A DNA stretch of 64,000 bases from Bacillota bacterium (GTDB lineage: Bacteria > Bacillota > Clostridia > Oscillospirales > Oscillospiraceae), in the NCBI GenBank assembly GCA_023386265.1, contig JAEWKA010000008.1, forward strand, positions 310,001-374,000. The letters are read 5' to 3'. Below are positions 16,601 through 25,254 of this stretch, piece after piece. The notes beneath the pieces are model-generated. The model was given only the letters and a program-made list of their open reading frames with translations. It was not told the origin of the DNA and did no database searches. The first letter of the stretch is position 1. Each line of letters begins with the position of its first letter. The translations under genes were made by a program, and so were the position numbers.

Positions 16601-17404
16601 CTATCTACTATCAGCGCACAGCCATTTTTCCTGCGCACCGCTCCACCTTTTATAGATTATCGCGGCGATTACCGAGCGCGGTAAGAGCTTTCCGAGGAAG
16701 GACAAAATCCTGTTCACTGCTCCGGGAATGTAGAGCCCCGCGCGCTTCTGCACTTTTTCAACCGTTTCAAAAGCAACCTGTTCTAGCCTGTTTGTCGTAA
16801 CGCTGCCCCAAAAGCCCTGTGCCGTGATTCCTGATATTGCCTCCTCCGTGGTGGGGAGTCCTCCGGGGCAAAGGGTCAGTACTTTGACGTTCTGCGATTT
16901 CAGCTCCTGCCTGAGCGCCTCGGCAAAGTCTGTTAAAAAGCGCTTTGAGGCTGCGTAGGTTGCCTTGAGCGGCATCGGGTACAGCGACGCGAGGCTTGAA
17001 ACAAAAACCAGGGAAAAAGCCTTGTTCTCTCTGCGCCGCGATAAAATCGCATGGGTTATCCTGAGCGTTGCCTCAACATTCAGCGACACGATTTTTACGA
17101 CGCTGCCGCGTTCGCGTTCAAGAAAGCTGCCCTCGTAATCGATTCCCGCAATGTTAAAAAGCATATCAAAGCGTATACCGCTTGCATCTATCAGAGCAAG
17201 CATCTCATCGACGCTCTCATCCTTCGTAATGTCGCAGGCACGGGTCGTGACACAGGCGCCGTATTGGCGCTCAAGTCCCGTCTGCAGGGAGTGCAGTCCC
17301 GCTTCGTTAATATCCGTCAGGAAAAGCTTATAGCCACGGGAAGCGCATTCCGCAGCAATCGCCCGTCCGAGTCCGCCGCTTGCTCCAGTTATAAATACGT
17401 TCAT
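16601..17404 (-). CDS. Short-chain dehydrogenase/reductase
   Basis: This 267-residue Rossmann-fold enzyme has the cofactor motif TGASGGLG near the N-terminus, NIAGID in place of the usual NNAG, a catalytic Ser in VSSLASLYP, and the YxxxK pair in YAASK. NAD(P)-dependent oxidoreduction of a hydroxyl or ketone group is expected. Its start overlaps the stop of the upstream SDR gene by ATGA, so the two are translationally coupled. The substrate is unknown. The C-terminal 50 residues are basic and hydrophobic and may touch the membrane, as in acylglycerone/ceramide-type SDRs; that is inference. Confidence 0.85.
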   Translation of the reverse strand: MNVFITGASGGLGRAIAAECASRGYKLFLTDINEAGLHSLQTGLERQYGACVTTRACDITKDESVDEMLALIDASGIRFDMLFNIAGIDYEGSFLERERGSVVKIVSLNVEATLRITHAILSRRRENKAFSLVFVSSLASLYPMPLKATYAASKRFLTDFAEALRQELKSQNVKVLTLCPGGLPTTEEAISGITAQGFWGSVTTNRLEQVAFETVEKVQKRAGLYIPGAVNRILSFLGKLLPRSVIAAIIYKRWSGAQEKWLCADSR

Positions 17405-18252
17405 GCCGTTTTCGCCTGCCCTTCGTAAGAAATTCCGCAGAGCTTCTCGCTGAGTGCAAAAAGTCTGCCCGCGTTCTCCGAGGTCACCTCTCCGCTGAAC
17501 TTCCGCTCACGGCAGAGATAATAATAAAGTCCTTCCGGTGTTCTTTCCTGTTCGCAGAGGAAAAGATAGGTTTCCGCTGGTATCTCGGGGGCAACGCCGT
17601 GCTTTTTGCGCAAAGACCAAATAAAGTTTACAAGAGAGCCCGTTTGCTTGTTGCCTATGTCGGTATTGACCAACCCCGGGTCAACTGTGTACGCACGCAC
17701 GCCCCTGTCGTTGAGTCCTTTAGCAAAAAGTATGTTGCAAAGCTTTGACTGCTTATAGGCTGTCAGCGGATTATAGCCTTTTTTTAGCATCGGGTCTTCC
17801 CAATGCATTTTTATGCCCTTGTGCGAGTTGCTCCCCGTCATAATTACCCGCCCATGCGCCTTTTCTATTAACGGCAGAAGTTTGTTTGTGAGCATGAAGC
17901 CTGCGAGATGATTTAGGGCAAACTGCTGCTCATAGCCTTCCTCCGTCGTTGTGTACATGCTGCGCACCCCGCCGACATTGTTGATGAGCGCATAGAGCTC
18001 GCCTCCGCAGTTTTCGGAAAGATATCTCTCAAGTTCTTTGGCAATTCTTAATACCTCACGCTGCTGCATGAGCTCTACCGCAAAATATACGATTTTTGCT
18101 TCGGGATAATCGGATAAAATCTTTTCCTTAGCCCTATCACAATTAGTTTCGCTGTGTCCGATGCCGATAACATTATAGCCCTTGCCCGCAAATTTGCGTG
18201 CAGCCGCCAGACCGATACCTGAAGTGGCGCCGGTAATAACTACAGTTTTCAT
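17401..18252 (-). CDS. Short-chain dehydrogenase/reductase, retinol-dehydrogenase-like
   Basis: This 283-residue SDR has the cofactor motif TGATSGIG, a NNVGG motif, a catalytic Ser (TGSNSH) and YKQSK as the YxxxK pair. The layout resembles the retinol dehydrogenase-like SDRs. AAGGAGG is ideally placed before the ATG at 18252. It is the first gene of a two-SDR operon. The pairing of two SDR enzymes suggests consecutive steps on one substrate, but nothing around them identifies it. Confidence 0.85.
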   Translation of the reverse strand: MKTVVITGATSGIGLAAARKFAGKGYNVIGIGHSETNCDRAKEKILSDYPEAKIVYFAVELMQQREVLRIAKELERYLSENCGGELYALINNVGGVRSMYTTTEEGYEQQFALNHLAGFMLTNKLLPLIEKAHGRVIMTGSNSHKGIKMHWEDPMLKKGYNPLTAYKQSKLCNILFAKGLNDRGVRAYTVDPGLVNTDIGNKQTGSLVNFIWSLRKKHGVAPEIPAETYLFLCEQERTPEGLYYYLCRERKFSGEVTSENAGRLFALSEKLCGISYEGQAKTA

Positions 18253-18289
18253 TTTTCCTCCTTATCAGGTTTTTTATAACTCACATTTA

Positions 18290-18450
18290 GGTCTTGTTTG
18301 AAAAATCAATGTGCTTGGATTTACTGACGAATTTTGCGTGGGGCAAGGCAAAATTTAGCAGGCATAATTTGTTTATGGCAAGAAATTTTAACGCAGTCCG
18401 GCACTAAATTCGGCGAAAAGACGGGTGCATGGGTTTGTCAATCAAGACCT
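18290..18450. mobile_element. 161-bp MITE-like element with imperfect terminal inverted repeats
   Basis: The ends at 18290-18306 and 18434-18450 are inverted repeats matching at 15 of 17 positions (AGGTCTTG outermost). The interior has no ORF and carries two similar AT-rich blocks (around 18340 and 18385). No clear target duplication is visible. It fills the gap between the SDR operon and the HAAS gene, ending 4 nt from that gene's stop codon. Confidence 0.5.
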
Positions 18451-18454
18451 CTTA

Positions 18455-19156
18455 TTACACAAACCAGTTCCAATGGTGCCAGAAGCCTGCAGTTCCGGCC
18501 TGAATCATCAGTACAACAAAGGCGATTACAAACAGCACTCCGAAAATGATGACCGACCAGAGCAGGACATTTCTAAGCGTCCTTCTCGTTTTAGGCGAAA
18601 ACTGCGGATTCCACGAAAGCGGAGGCAGCGCTGATTTCCCCGTCATGTTTTTGTGCCATCTGACACTAGCTTTAATCATCTGCTTCAGAAACGCAAAGCA
18701 ATATACGGTTGCGACGCCAAAGATTGATGCAAGCCCCAGAACGGACAAACCGAGTATTAGCGAACCGATATAAGGTATAAACGGGATGAGTCCCATAATG
18801 TTGAGCCCTCCGACAAGGCAGATGCCCATAACTGCGACGGCCAGAGCGGATGCGCCAAGCGCGATGTTCCATGCCAGAAACACGATGTAAAGAAGCGCCT
18901 CGAAGATTGCCGTGAAAAACAGCCCGATTTTCACGAAAGCACCGGCACCGGCTTTGCCCGCTTCACCCGCACTATCGAACTGCGCGGCAACAATCTCCGG
19001 CGCGCCGAGCTTTGCCGCAATCTCCTCCTCCCCGTAGCCGTCCGCGAGCTTGAAGGCGAAGTGCTGTTCATATTCGGAAACGATCTCGCCCATATCGGCG
19101 ATGTTATTCTTTTTGAGCTCCTGCCTGAGCTTATCGAGATATTCATTCTTTGTCAT
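18455..19156 (-). CDS. DUF1700/HAAS-domain membrane protein
   Basis: The 233-residue protein opens with a HAAS-type helical domain (MTKNEYLDKLRQELKK through about residue 60, including GYGEEEIAAKLGAPE). Four hydrophobic segments follow at about 75-215. This is the standard partner of PadR-like regulators in Firmicutes. Its start lies inside the padR reading frame (14-nt overlap), so the two are co-translated. HAAS proteins are believed to take part in signal relay to the regulator; the stimulus is unknown. Confidence 0.85.
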   Translation of the reverse strand: MTKNEYLDKLRQELKKNNIADMGEIVSEYEQHFAFKLADGYGEEEIAAKLGAPEIVAAQFDSAGEAGKAGAGAFVKIGLFFTAIFEALLYIVFLAWNIALGASALAVAVMGICLVGGLNIMGLIPFIPYIGSLILGLSVLGLASIFGVATVYCFAFLKQMIKASVRWHKNMTGKSALPPLSWNPQFSPKTRRTLRNVLLWSVIIFGVLFVIAFVVLMIQAGTAGFWHHWNWFV

Positions 19157-19469
19157 CTTTATTCTCCTTTAATAGCATTTCAACGGTTTTCGCAAATTCC
19201 AGATAGTCGGCTCTGTCTGATTCATAAGTGCTGCGCCCGAGCTCCGTCAGCGAATAGTATTTTCTCGGAGGTCCGCCGCTTTCCTCAGAAAGATAAGTTG
19301 TCACAAGTCCGTCGCTTTTAAGCTTCCGAAGAATCGGATAAACAGTGCCGTCAGCGATATCTATGTGACTTGCCAGAGTATCCGCTATCTCATAGCCGTA
19401 TCGGTCCTGACACTTTAGCATAGCGAGAACACAAAGCTCCAGCACGCCCTTTTTATATTGATTGTTCAC
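19143..19469 (-). CDS. PadR family transcriptional regulator
   Basis: This 108-residue winged-helix protein shows the PadR signature: LELCVLAMLKCQDRYGYEI, then DGTVYPILRKLKSDGLV as recognition helix and wing, then PPRKYYSLTELG. It is the first gene of a two-gene operon with a HAAS protein. The promoter upstream carries an inverted repeat likely to be its operator. PadR proteins commonly repress their own operon. Confidence 0.9.
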   Translation of the reverse strand: MNNQYKKGVLELCVLAMLKCQDRYGYEIADTLASHIDIADGTVYPILRKLKSDGLVTTYLSEESGGPPRKYYSLTELGRSTYESDRADYLEFAKTVEMLLKENKDDKE

Positions 19470-19497
19470 TTAGGCCCTCCTTTAAGAGAGAAATTTA

Positions 19498-19551
19498 ATA
19501 GTATTGTTTATCTACTATTGCATATTATATACTAGTTTAAATTTTTGTCAA
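19498..19551 (-). promoter_or_regulatory. padR promoter and operator candidate
   Basis: On the minus strand TTGACA (19551-19546) and TATAAT (19529-19524) are 16 nt apart. Immediately downstream is ATAGTA (19498-19503) paired with TACTAT (19513-19518) across a 9-nt spacer, covering the expected start site. This fits PadR autorepression. Confidence 0.7.
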
Positions 19552-19699
19552 GAGCTGAAACGAAAAATCTTCGTGCAGTAACGCGGGTAATCATTTTTGC
19601 TGAAAGTGCATAGAATACAGAAGACCATCGGGGCTTCTGGGCAAGCCTGAAAAGCAGCTTTTTGGCAGCCCTATTTCACTTTAAATAAGGAGAATATCT

Positions 19700-21544
19700 A
19701 TGTGCGGAATAGCAGGCTTCTGCGGCTTTCGGCAAAACTTTACCGACAATTATAAATACTGGACAAAGGTACTAATTGATATGCGCACCTCGATTGCGCA
19801 TCGCGGAAGTGACAATACCGGCGAATACCTAACGCCGCATCTGGGCTTCAGTCACACGCGGCTTTCAATCAGAGACCTTTCAAACGGCGCGCAGCCCATA
19901 ATAAGAGAGTATAACGGCTCAAGGTATGTGATTATCTATAATGGTGAAATCTATAACACGGACGAACTCAAGCGCGAGCTCGAAGCGGCCGGCTACGATT
20001 TTGAAACGACGACGGACACTGAGGTCATACTTTATGCCTATATGCACTGGGGTATAGAGTCCTTTGAAAAGCTTAACGGAATTTACGCCTTCGCAATCTG
20101 GGATGAAACCTTCGAGCGGCTTGTGCTCTGCCGCGACAGGTTCGGCATTAAGCCCCTATTCTATACAGTTAAAAACGACATCCTCGTTTTCGGTTCGGAG
20201 CCCAAGGCGCTATTCCGCCACCCCTATGTCGTTCCTTCGGTCAACACGGACAGCTACAGGGAGGTCTTCGGTATCGGCCCCGCGCGAACGGCGGGAAACG
20301 GCGTTTTTAAAAATGTTTTCGAACTGAAGCCCGCGCACTATGCAGTTTTCAGCCGAGACAGCTTTACAGAAGTGTGCTACTGGGAACTGAAAAGCCGTGA
20401 GCATACAGACAGCTATGAGGAAACGGTTGAAAAAGTGTCCTTCCTCGTTCGGGACGCGATTACAAGGCAAATGGTCTCGGACGTTCCGGTGTGTACCTTT
20501 CTTTCCGGCGGGCTCGATTCAAGCATAGTGACAGCAGTCGCGTCAGAAATCATGTCTGACTGTGGCTCGACTCTTAACACTTTCTCGTTCGATTTCAGAC
20601 AGAATGACCTATATTTTAAATCTAATTCCTTTCAGCCGGAGCGCGACAGACCTTATGTTGACGAGATGCTCGCGAATTTTGAAACGAACCACACCTACCT
20701 TGAGTGCGACGAAACCGAGCTTCCTGCGCTTCTTCGCGCTGCCGTGGACGCAAAGGATATGCCCGGCATGGCGGATGTAGATGCGTCTCTGCTCTATTTC
20801 TGCCGTCTCGTTAAGCAGCACAACAAGGTCGTGCTAGCGGGAGAATGCGCCGATGAAATTTTCGGCGGCTACCCGTGGTTCTATAAGGAAGAGCTTCTGA
20901 AAACAGACGGCTTCCCGTGGTCGCGCGACCTTGAAACGAGAACTATGCTGCTGAGCGATGATTTTAAAAAGAAGCTGGAACTGCCCGAATATGTCCGCTC
21001 GCGGTACGAAGAGTCAATTAAAGCCGTGCCTGTTCTGTACGGCGAAAACGAAGAGGAGCGCCGGCGCCGTGAGATTGCCTACCTCAACATACAATGGTTC
21101 ATGTCCACTCTCTTAGACCGTATGGACAGAACGAGTATGTATTCGGGGCTTGAAGCACGTGTGCCCTTTGCCGATCATCGCATCGTGGAATACCTTTTTA
21201 ATGTTCCTTGGGATATGAAATACAGTGAAGGCAGGGAAAAATCCCTCCTACGCGACGCCTGCCACGACCTTCTGCCCGAGAACATACTCTACCGTAAGAA
21301 GAGCCCCTATCCGAAAACCTATAACCCGAATTATGAGCGCCTGCTATCGGAAAAACTCCTTAAAATCGTATCCGACCCCAGCGCACCGCTAACCCTCATC
21401 GTCAACAGAAAAAAGGTGCTGGAGTTCACAAAAGCCCCCTCCGAATACGGAAAACCGTGGTTCGGGCAGCTCATGGCGGGACCTCAGCTCATGGCGTATC
21501 TCATACAAGTGAACTACTGGCTGGAGAAATATAAGTTGGCATAA
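19700..21544 (+). CDS. asnB: Asparagine synthase (glutamine-hydrolysing)
   Basis: The 614-residue enzyme has an N-terminal glutaminase domain with the catalytic Cys directly after Met (MCGIAGF). The synthetase domain carries the ATP-pyrophosphatase motif SGGLDSSIV. It converts aspartate, glutamine and ATP to asparagine. AAGGAG precedes the ATG. The 140-nt leader (19560-19699) can form small hairpins (for example AGAAG with CTTCT near 19620-19640), but I cannot assign a known regulatory RNA to it. It is monocistronic, followed by the Trp T-box region. Confidence 0.92.
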   Translation: MCGIAGFCGFRQNFTDNYKYWTKVLIDMRTSIAHRGSDNTGEYLTPHLGFSHTRLSIRDLSNGAQPIIREYNGSRYVIIYNGEIYNTDELKRELEAAGYDFETTTDTEVILYAYMHWGIESFEKLNGIYAFAIWDETFERLVLCRDRFGIKPLFYTVKNDILVFGSEPKALFRHPYVVPSVNTDSYREVFGIGPARTAGNGVFKNVFELKPAHYAVFSRDSFTEVCYWELKSREHTDSYEETVEKVSFLVRDAITRQMVSDVPVCTFLSGGLDSSIVTAVASEIMSDCGSTLNTFSFDFRQNDLYFKSNSFQPERDRPYVDEMLANFETNHTYLECDETELPALLRAAVDAKDMPGMADVDASLLYFCRLVKQHNKVVLAGECADEIFGGYPWFYKEELLKTDGFPWSRDLETRTMLLSDDFKKKLELPEYVRSRYEESIKAVPVLYGENEEERRRREIAYLNIQWFMSTLLDRMDRTSMYSGLEARVPFADHRIVEYLFNVPWDMKYSEGREKSLLRDACHDLLPENILYRKKSPYPKTYNPNYERLLSEKLLKIVSDPSAPLTLIVNRKKVLEFTKAPSEYGKPWFGQLMAGPQLMAYLIQVNYWLEKYKLA

Positions 21545-21621
21545 GGCTTGTGTATGTGCTCAAGCTTTTTGAATGGAACTCAAGTGCCAATTGTAAGTTT
21601 TCCCAAAAAGCATAAATTTTC

Positions 21622-21651
21622 TTGACAATCAGAAATACGCGTGCCTATAAT
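21622..21651 (+). promoter_or_regulatory. Promoter of the trpXYZ T-box leader
   Basis: TTGACA (21622-21627) and TATAAT (21646-21651) are both exact consensus hexamers, 18 nt apart. Transcription would begin at about 21658, the start of the T-box leader. Confidence 0.85.
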
Positions 21652-21658
21652 TACTCCA

Positions 21659-21931
21659 TAAACCAAAACCATAGACGAAGAGTAGTACCCGACGCAAACC
21701 AATCCAAAGAGAGCTTCTTGTGGTGTGAAAGAAGCGTTTGGTGTCTCGGCGAATGGACTTCCGAGGGCGAACCGAAAGAGCTCAATGCTTAAGTAGGCTT
21801 CGACGGGTATCCCTCCCGTTATCAGTCGGGGACACGCATGATGGTGCGTGAAGCGAGTGGGCGCATTTGCGTCAATTTGGGTGGTATCGCAGGAGTTTAG
21901 CTCTTGTCCCTTGTGGGGCAGGAGCTTTTTT
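21659..21931 (+). ncRNA. T-box riboswitch, specifier UGG (tryptophan)
   Basis: The leader has T-box landmarks in order: GAGTAGTA near the 5' end; AGAGAG followed by a GGTG-type Stem I distal region; a specifier context GAA-TGG-A at 21751-21757, where TGG (21754-21756) reads as Trp; the T-box core GGGTGGTATCGC at 21879-21890; and a terminator with AGCTCTTGTCCC (21899-21910) pairing with GGGGCAGGAGCT (21915-21926) before a T-run. Uncharged tRNA-Trp should stabilise the antiterminator and switch on the downstream tryptophan transporter. This covers most of the 478-nt gap between asnB and trpX. Confidence 0.88.
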
Positions 21932-22022
21932 GTTTGTCCCGCAAAAGGATAGCAGGCTTTGGTAATCGGTCTTTGGCAGGACCATCCATCACGCCCAAAA
22001 ATCATTTTTGGAGGAAAAACAC

Positions 22023-23060
22023 ATGAAAAAGTCAAAGAAAATCTCAGCAGCTATCCTTTCAATAGTCCTTCTTCTGGGTCTTGGTGCCTGCGCAAAGACA
22101 GCACCCGCAGCGTCAGCCTCACCCGCCGCTTCGGGCAAAGCCTCCCCTGCCGCTTCCGATGTCAAAATCGGAATCCTTCAGTACGCGACCCACGCAAGTC
22201 TGTTTGACTGCTACACCGGTATCATCGAAGGCCTCAAAAATGAGGGCTATGAGGACGGCAAAACCTGCACTATTGAATATGTCGACGGTCAGGGAGAAAC
22301 CGAAACAAACAGCCTCACAGCCTCGAACTTTGTGACGAAGGGCTATGATATCATCATCGCCATTGCGACTCCAGCCGCTACGACCTGCTATGCCGCCGCT
22401 AAGGACGCGGGAATCCCTGTCGTCTTCTCTGCCTGCTCCGACCCCGTTGCCGCTGGACTTGCCGAATCTCTTGAAGCTCCGAACACCGGCGCGACCGGTA
22501 CGAGCGACAACCTGAACTTTGACGCCCAGCTCAAGATGATTCGTGCATTTATGCCCGACTCGAAAAAAATCGGAGTTCTCTATACCACAAGCGAAGCAAA
22601 TTCCGTTTCCCAGCTTGCAAAGCTCACGGAGCTTGCTCCAAGCTACGGCTTTGAAATTGTCTTCGTCGGCGTGACAGACGCGTCCGAGGTCGCGGCAGGC
22701 GCGGCTTCTCTAATTGCGCAGGGCGTTGACTGCATTAATAACCTCACCGACAATAACGTCGTGAATAATCTCTCTGTCGTAGCGAATGCTGCTGATGCGG
22801 CAGGAATCCCGATTTTTGGTTCTGAGCAGCAGCAGGTAGCACAGTACGGCTGTGTAGCTTCCGAAACTCTTGACTATGTCGCTCTCGGAGTTACTACCGG
22901 CGAAATGGCGGGCAAAATACTCAAGGGGGCAGATGTCAAAACCATGCCCGTTTCCGTTATCACCGATTCAAAACCTGTCTATTCTCTCACGAACATGGCG
23001 AAATTCAATCTCACCCTTCCGGCGGATTATACTTCGGCAACTAACGTTGACGCTAAATAA
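22023..23060 (+). CDS. trpX: Tryptophan ABC transporter substrate-binding lipoprotein (TrpX type)
   Basis: The protein is 345 residues from the ATG at 22023, with GGAGG about 8 nt upstream. A lipoprotein signal ends in LGLGAC, an Ala/Ser/Pro-rich linker follows, and then an ABC_sub_bind (PF04392-like) periplasmic-binding fold (KIGILQYATH, KKIGVLYTTSE, IPIFGSEQQQV). The family was linked to aromatic amino acid uptake through its Trp T-boxes. Here the UGG-specifier T-box gives the same substrate. Permease and ATPase genes follow directly. Confidence 0.88.
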   Translation: MKKSKKISAAILSIVLLLGLGACAKTAPAASASPAASGKASPAASDVKIGILQYATHASLFDCYTGIIEGLKNEGYEDGKTCTIEYVDGQGETETNSLTASNFVTKGYDIIIAIATPAATTCYAAAKDAGIPVVFSACSDPVAAGLAESLEAPNTGATGTSDNLNFDAQLKMIRAFMPDSKKIGVLYTTSEANSVSQLAKLTELAPSYGFEIVFVGVTDASEVAAGAASLIAQGVDCINNLTDNNVVNNLSVVANAADAAGIPIFGSEQQQVAQYGCVASETLDYVALGVTTGEMAGKILKGADVKTMPVSVITDSKPVYSLTNMAKFNLTLPADYTSATNVDAK

Positions 23061-23108
23061 TTTCAATTTATTTATAGCCTTATATTATACAAAGCAGGTG
23101 GTTATATA

Positions 23109-23999
23109 ATGGTTTTTGGTCTTATCGAGACCGTTTTCCGCGAGGGCTTTATCTATGCTCTCATGGCTATGGGTGTCCTCATAACGTATAAAATATTGGA
23201 CTTTCCCGATCTTTCGGTGGATGGCACCTTCCCTCTCGGAGCTTGCGTCGCAGCTGCACTCATAACTATGGGCGTAAACCCGTGGCTCGCCTGTATTGCC
23301 GCCTTTCTTGCGGGCGCGTTCATGGGAAGCATCACAGGCCTACTTCATGTCAAGCTTGGTATAACCGACCTGCTTTCCGGAATTCTGGTTATGACCGCCT
23401 CGTGGTCTATAAACCTTATCATTACGGGCGGTACGGCAATTTCCCAATTTTTTAATCTACCGACGATATTCAATTCGGGAATTGTCAAAGCTCTGCCAGA
23501 TGCGCTTTATGCGCACCGCCAGCTAATCCTTGTTTTTTTGCTTGCCGTTATAGTGAAGCTAGCTCTGGACTATTTTCTCAAAACAAAGTCCGGTCTTCTG
23601 CTCCGCGCGGGCGGAGACAACAGCCGCTTTGTCACAGGTCTTGCTCACAATCCGGGTCATGTGAAAATCCTCGGGCTTGCAATCGGCAACGGCTGCACGG
23701 CGCTTGCAGGCTGCGTCCTTGCCCAGCTCAATGAAAATGCGGACGTTAACGCGGGTAAGGGGATGGTCGTCATGGCTCTCGCAGCGGTCATCATCGGAAC
23801 AGGAGTTTTTCGCCGCGTCAGCTTTTTAAAGCTCACTACAATGGCTGTTTTCGGTGCTATTCTCTACAAGGCCTGCCTTCAGGCAGCCCTCCTGCTCGGT
23901 CTGCCCTCCACCTACCTTAAGCTTCTAATGGCAGTCCTGCTGACTATATCGATAGTTTCGCAGAAAATCGGCAAGAAAGGCGGTACCGCAAATGTCTGA
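23109..23999 (+). CDS. trpY: Tryptophan ABC transporter permease (TrpY type)
   Basis: This 296-residue membrane protein of the branched-chain permease family (BPD_transp_2) has about eight to nine hydrophobic segments. It carries the typical ITYKILDFPDLSVDGTFPLG segment and a GDNSRFVTGLAHN cytoplasmic loop for ATPase contact. AGCAGGTGG precedes the start. It lies 48 nt after trpX and overlaps trpZ by 8 nt. Confidence 0.88.
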   Translation: MVFGLIETVFREGFIYALMAMGVLITYKILDFPDLSVDGTFPLGACVAAALITMGVNPWLACIAAFLAGAFMGSITGLLHVKLGITDLLSGILVMTASWSINLIITGGTAISQFFNLPTIFNSGIVKALPDALYAHRQLILVFLLAVIVKLALDYFLKTKSGLLLRAGGDNSRFVTGLAHNPGHVKILGLAIGNGCTALAGCVLAQLNENADVNAGKGMVVMALAAVIIGTGVFRRVSFLKLTTMAVFGAILYKACLQAALLLGLPSTYLKLLMAVLLTISIVSQKIGKKGGTANV

Positions 24000-24786
24000 A
24001 ATAATTCGCCCGCTTGTCGCGTTCAAGCACATTAAAAAGACATTCAACCAAGGCTCCGTCAACGAATCTCTGCTCTTTGAAGACTTTAATTTTTCGGTTG
24101 AACGCGGTCAGTTCATCTCGGTTGTCGGTTCAAACGGCAGCGGAAAGACAACGCTTTTAAACCTCATCTGCGGCAGTCTTATGCCGGATGGCGGAACAAT
24201 TTCACTTGACGGATGCGACATTACCAGAATGCCTGAGTATAAGCGCTCGGCGCATATCGGACGCGTATTTCAGGATCCCTCAATGGGTGCTTGTCCGAGC
24301 CTTACGATTCTCGAAAACATGGCTCTCGCCGACAATAAGGGCAAAAGCTACAACCTCACTCGTGGCGTTTCAAAAAAGCGTATTGACTATTACAAGCAGC
24401 AGCTTGAGCTACTCCACTTAGGTCTTGAGGACAAAATCAACATGCCCGTGGGACTTCTTTCCGGCGGACAGCGACAGGCGCTTGCGCTCCTCATTTCGAC
24501 CCTCACGCCCATCGAACTTCTCATTCTCGACGAGCACACGGCGGCACTTGACCCCAAATCCTCAGAAAATGTCATGGAGCTAACGGACAAATTCGTCCGC
24601 GAGAAAAAACTCACAGCCATCATGGTTACACATAATCTCCGCTACGCTGTAGAATACGGCGACAGGCTCTTGATGATGCATAAGGGCGTAGCCGTCAAGG
24701 ATGTTTCCTATATTGAAAAGGACGCCTGTACGGTTGATGACCTGCTAAAGGTATTTAACACAATTTCAATTGAGTGCGGCAACTAA
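23992..24786 (+). CDS. trpZ: Tryptophan ABC transporter ATP-binding protein (TrpZ type)
   Basis: The 264-residue ATPase has Walker A GSNGSGKTT, signature LSGGQRQALAL, Walker B LLILDEHTAALDP (His where Pro is usual) and the H-loop VTHNLRYAVEYG. It overlaps trpY by 8 nt and closes the operon, ahead of a strong terminator. It energises uptake by TrpXY. Confidence 0.9.
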   Translation: MSEIIRPLVAFKHIKKTFNQGSVNESLLFEDFNFSVERGQFISVVGSNGSGKTTLLNLICGSLMPDGGTISLDGCDITRMPEYKRSAHIGRVFQDPSMGACPSLTILENMALADNKGKSYNLTRGVSKKRIDYYKQQLELLHLGLEDKINMPVGLLSGGQRQALALLISTLTPIELLILDEHTAALDPKSSENVMELTDKFVREKKLTAIMVTHNLRYAVEYGDRLLMMHKGVAVKDVSYIEKDACTVDDLLKVFNTISIECGN

Positions 24787-24829
24787 AAAGAAGAGCCCAC
24801 GTACATTTCGTACGCGGGCTCTTCTTTTC
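24787..24829 (+). terminator. Terminator of the trpXYZ operon
   Basis: The 18-nt arms at 24787-24804 and 24810-24827 pair with a single A-C mismatch around ATTTC. Confidence 0.88.
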
Positions 24830-24838
24830 AAACACCAT

Positions 24839-24876
24839 ACCGTTCCTCATCATATAATGAGATGAACGGTCTTTTT
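24839..24876 (+). promoter_or_regulatory. Hairpin with T-run just before the cysteine-rich gene pair
   Basis: ACCGTTC (24839-24845) and CTCAT (24846-24850) pair with ATGAG (24857-24861) and GAACGGT (24864-24870), followed by CTTTTTG and then the ribosome site. It resembles a terminator or attenuator. Its loop contains CATATAAT (24851-24858), which also resembles a SigE/SigK -10 element. Confidence 0.4.
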
Positions 24877-24892
24877 GATTGGAGGAAAACAC

Positions 24893-25228
24893 ATGGCTTG
24901 TGAGAACAACCCATACAGCGGAGAAAAATCGCTTGAAAGCTGCACAGCTTTTACTTACCAGTCCGCTGCGGTTTCGGTGCCGGTAACCGTTAGGCCCAAG
25001 GTCAGCACCGGTAATATAAACACATTTTGCTGCGGGGAGCCGAGCATCAGCCCCTCTCCCTATAAAATTATATGCAATTCAAAAGCGGGAAACTGCAGCT
25101 TCATCCTGACGCAAAACATATGCGTTGAGATTCCGATCGAGTTTTCCGCCGAAGCCTGCACCGGTTATCCCTATATCGAGTGCGGCGAAGTGACCAGCAA
25201 AAAGTGCGAAAACTGCGAAGACGGGTAA
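24893..25228 (+). CDS. Cysteine-rich hypothetical protein, single domain
   Basis: The protein is 111 residues from the ATG at 24893 (GGAGG upstream), with 11 or so cysteines and no signal peptide or membrane segment. Its single domain runs CxxFTYQ, then CCGEP, then a C-x5-C-S-F stretch, QNICVEIPIEF, and a C-terminal KKCENCED. The same order appears in the C-terminal half of the next gene (CxxYTYQ, CCGDP, QRVCIEVPVTF, GCVDCD), with roughly a third of residues identical by eye, so the two are paralogous. Function is unknown. A disulfide-stabilised spore-surface or outer-layer protein is possible but unproven. Confidence 0.7.
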   Translation: MACENNPYSGEKSLESCTAFTYQSAAVSVPVTVRPKVSTGNINTFCCGEPSISPSPYKIICNSKAGNCSFILTQNICVEIPIEFSAEACTGYPYIECGEVTSKKCENCEDG

Positions 25229-25254
25229 GAATTCTTTTAAGAAAGGAAATGCAA

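Noticed and set aside
19560..19699. T-box or glutamine riboswitch ahead of asnB.
   Set aside because: Short hairpins exist but no T-box core or known glutamine motif is visible.
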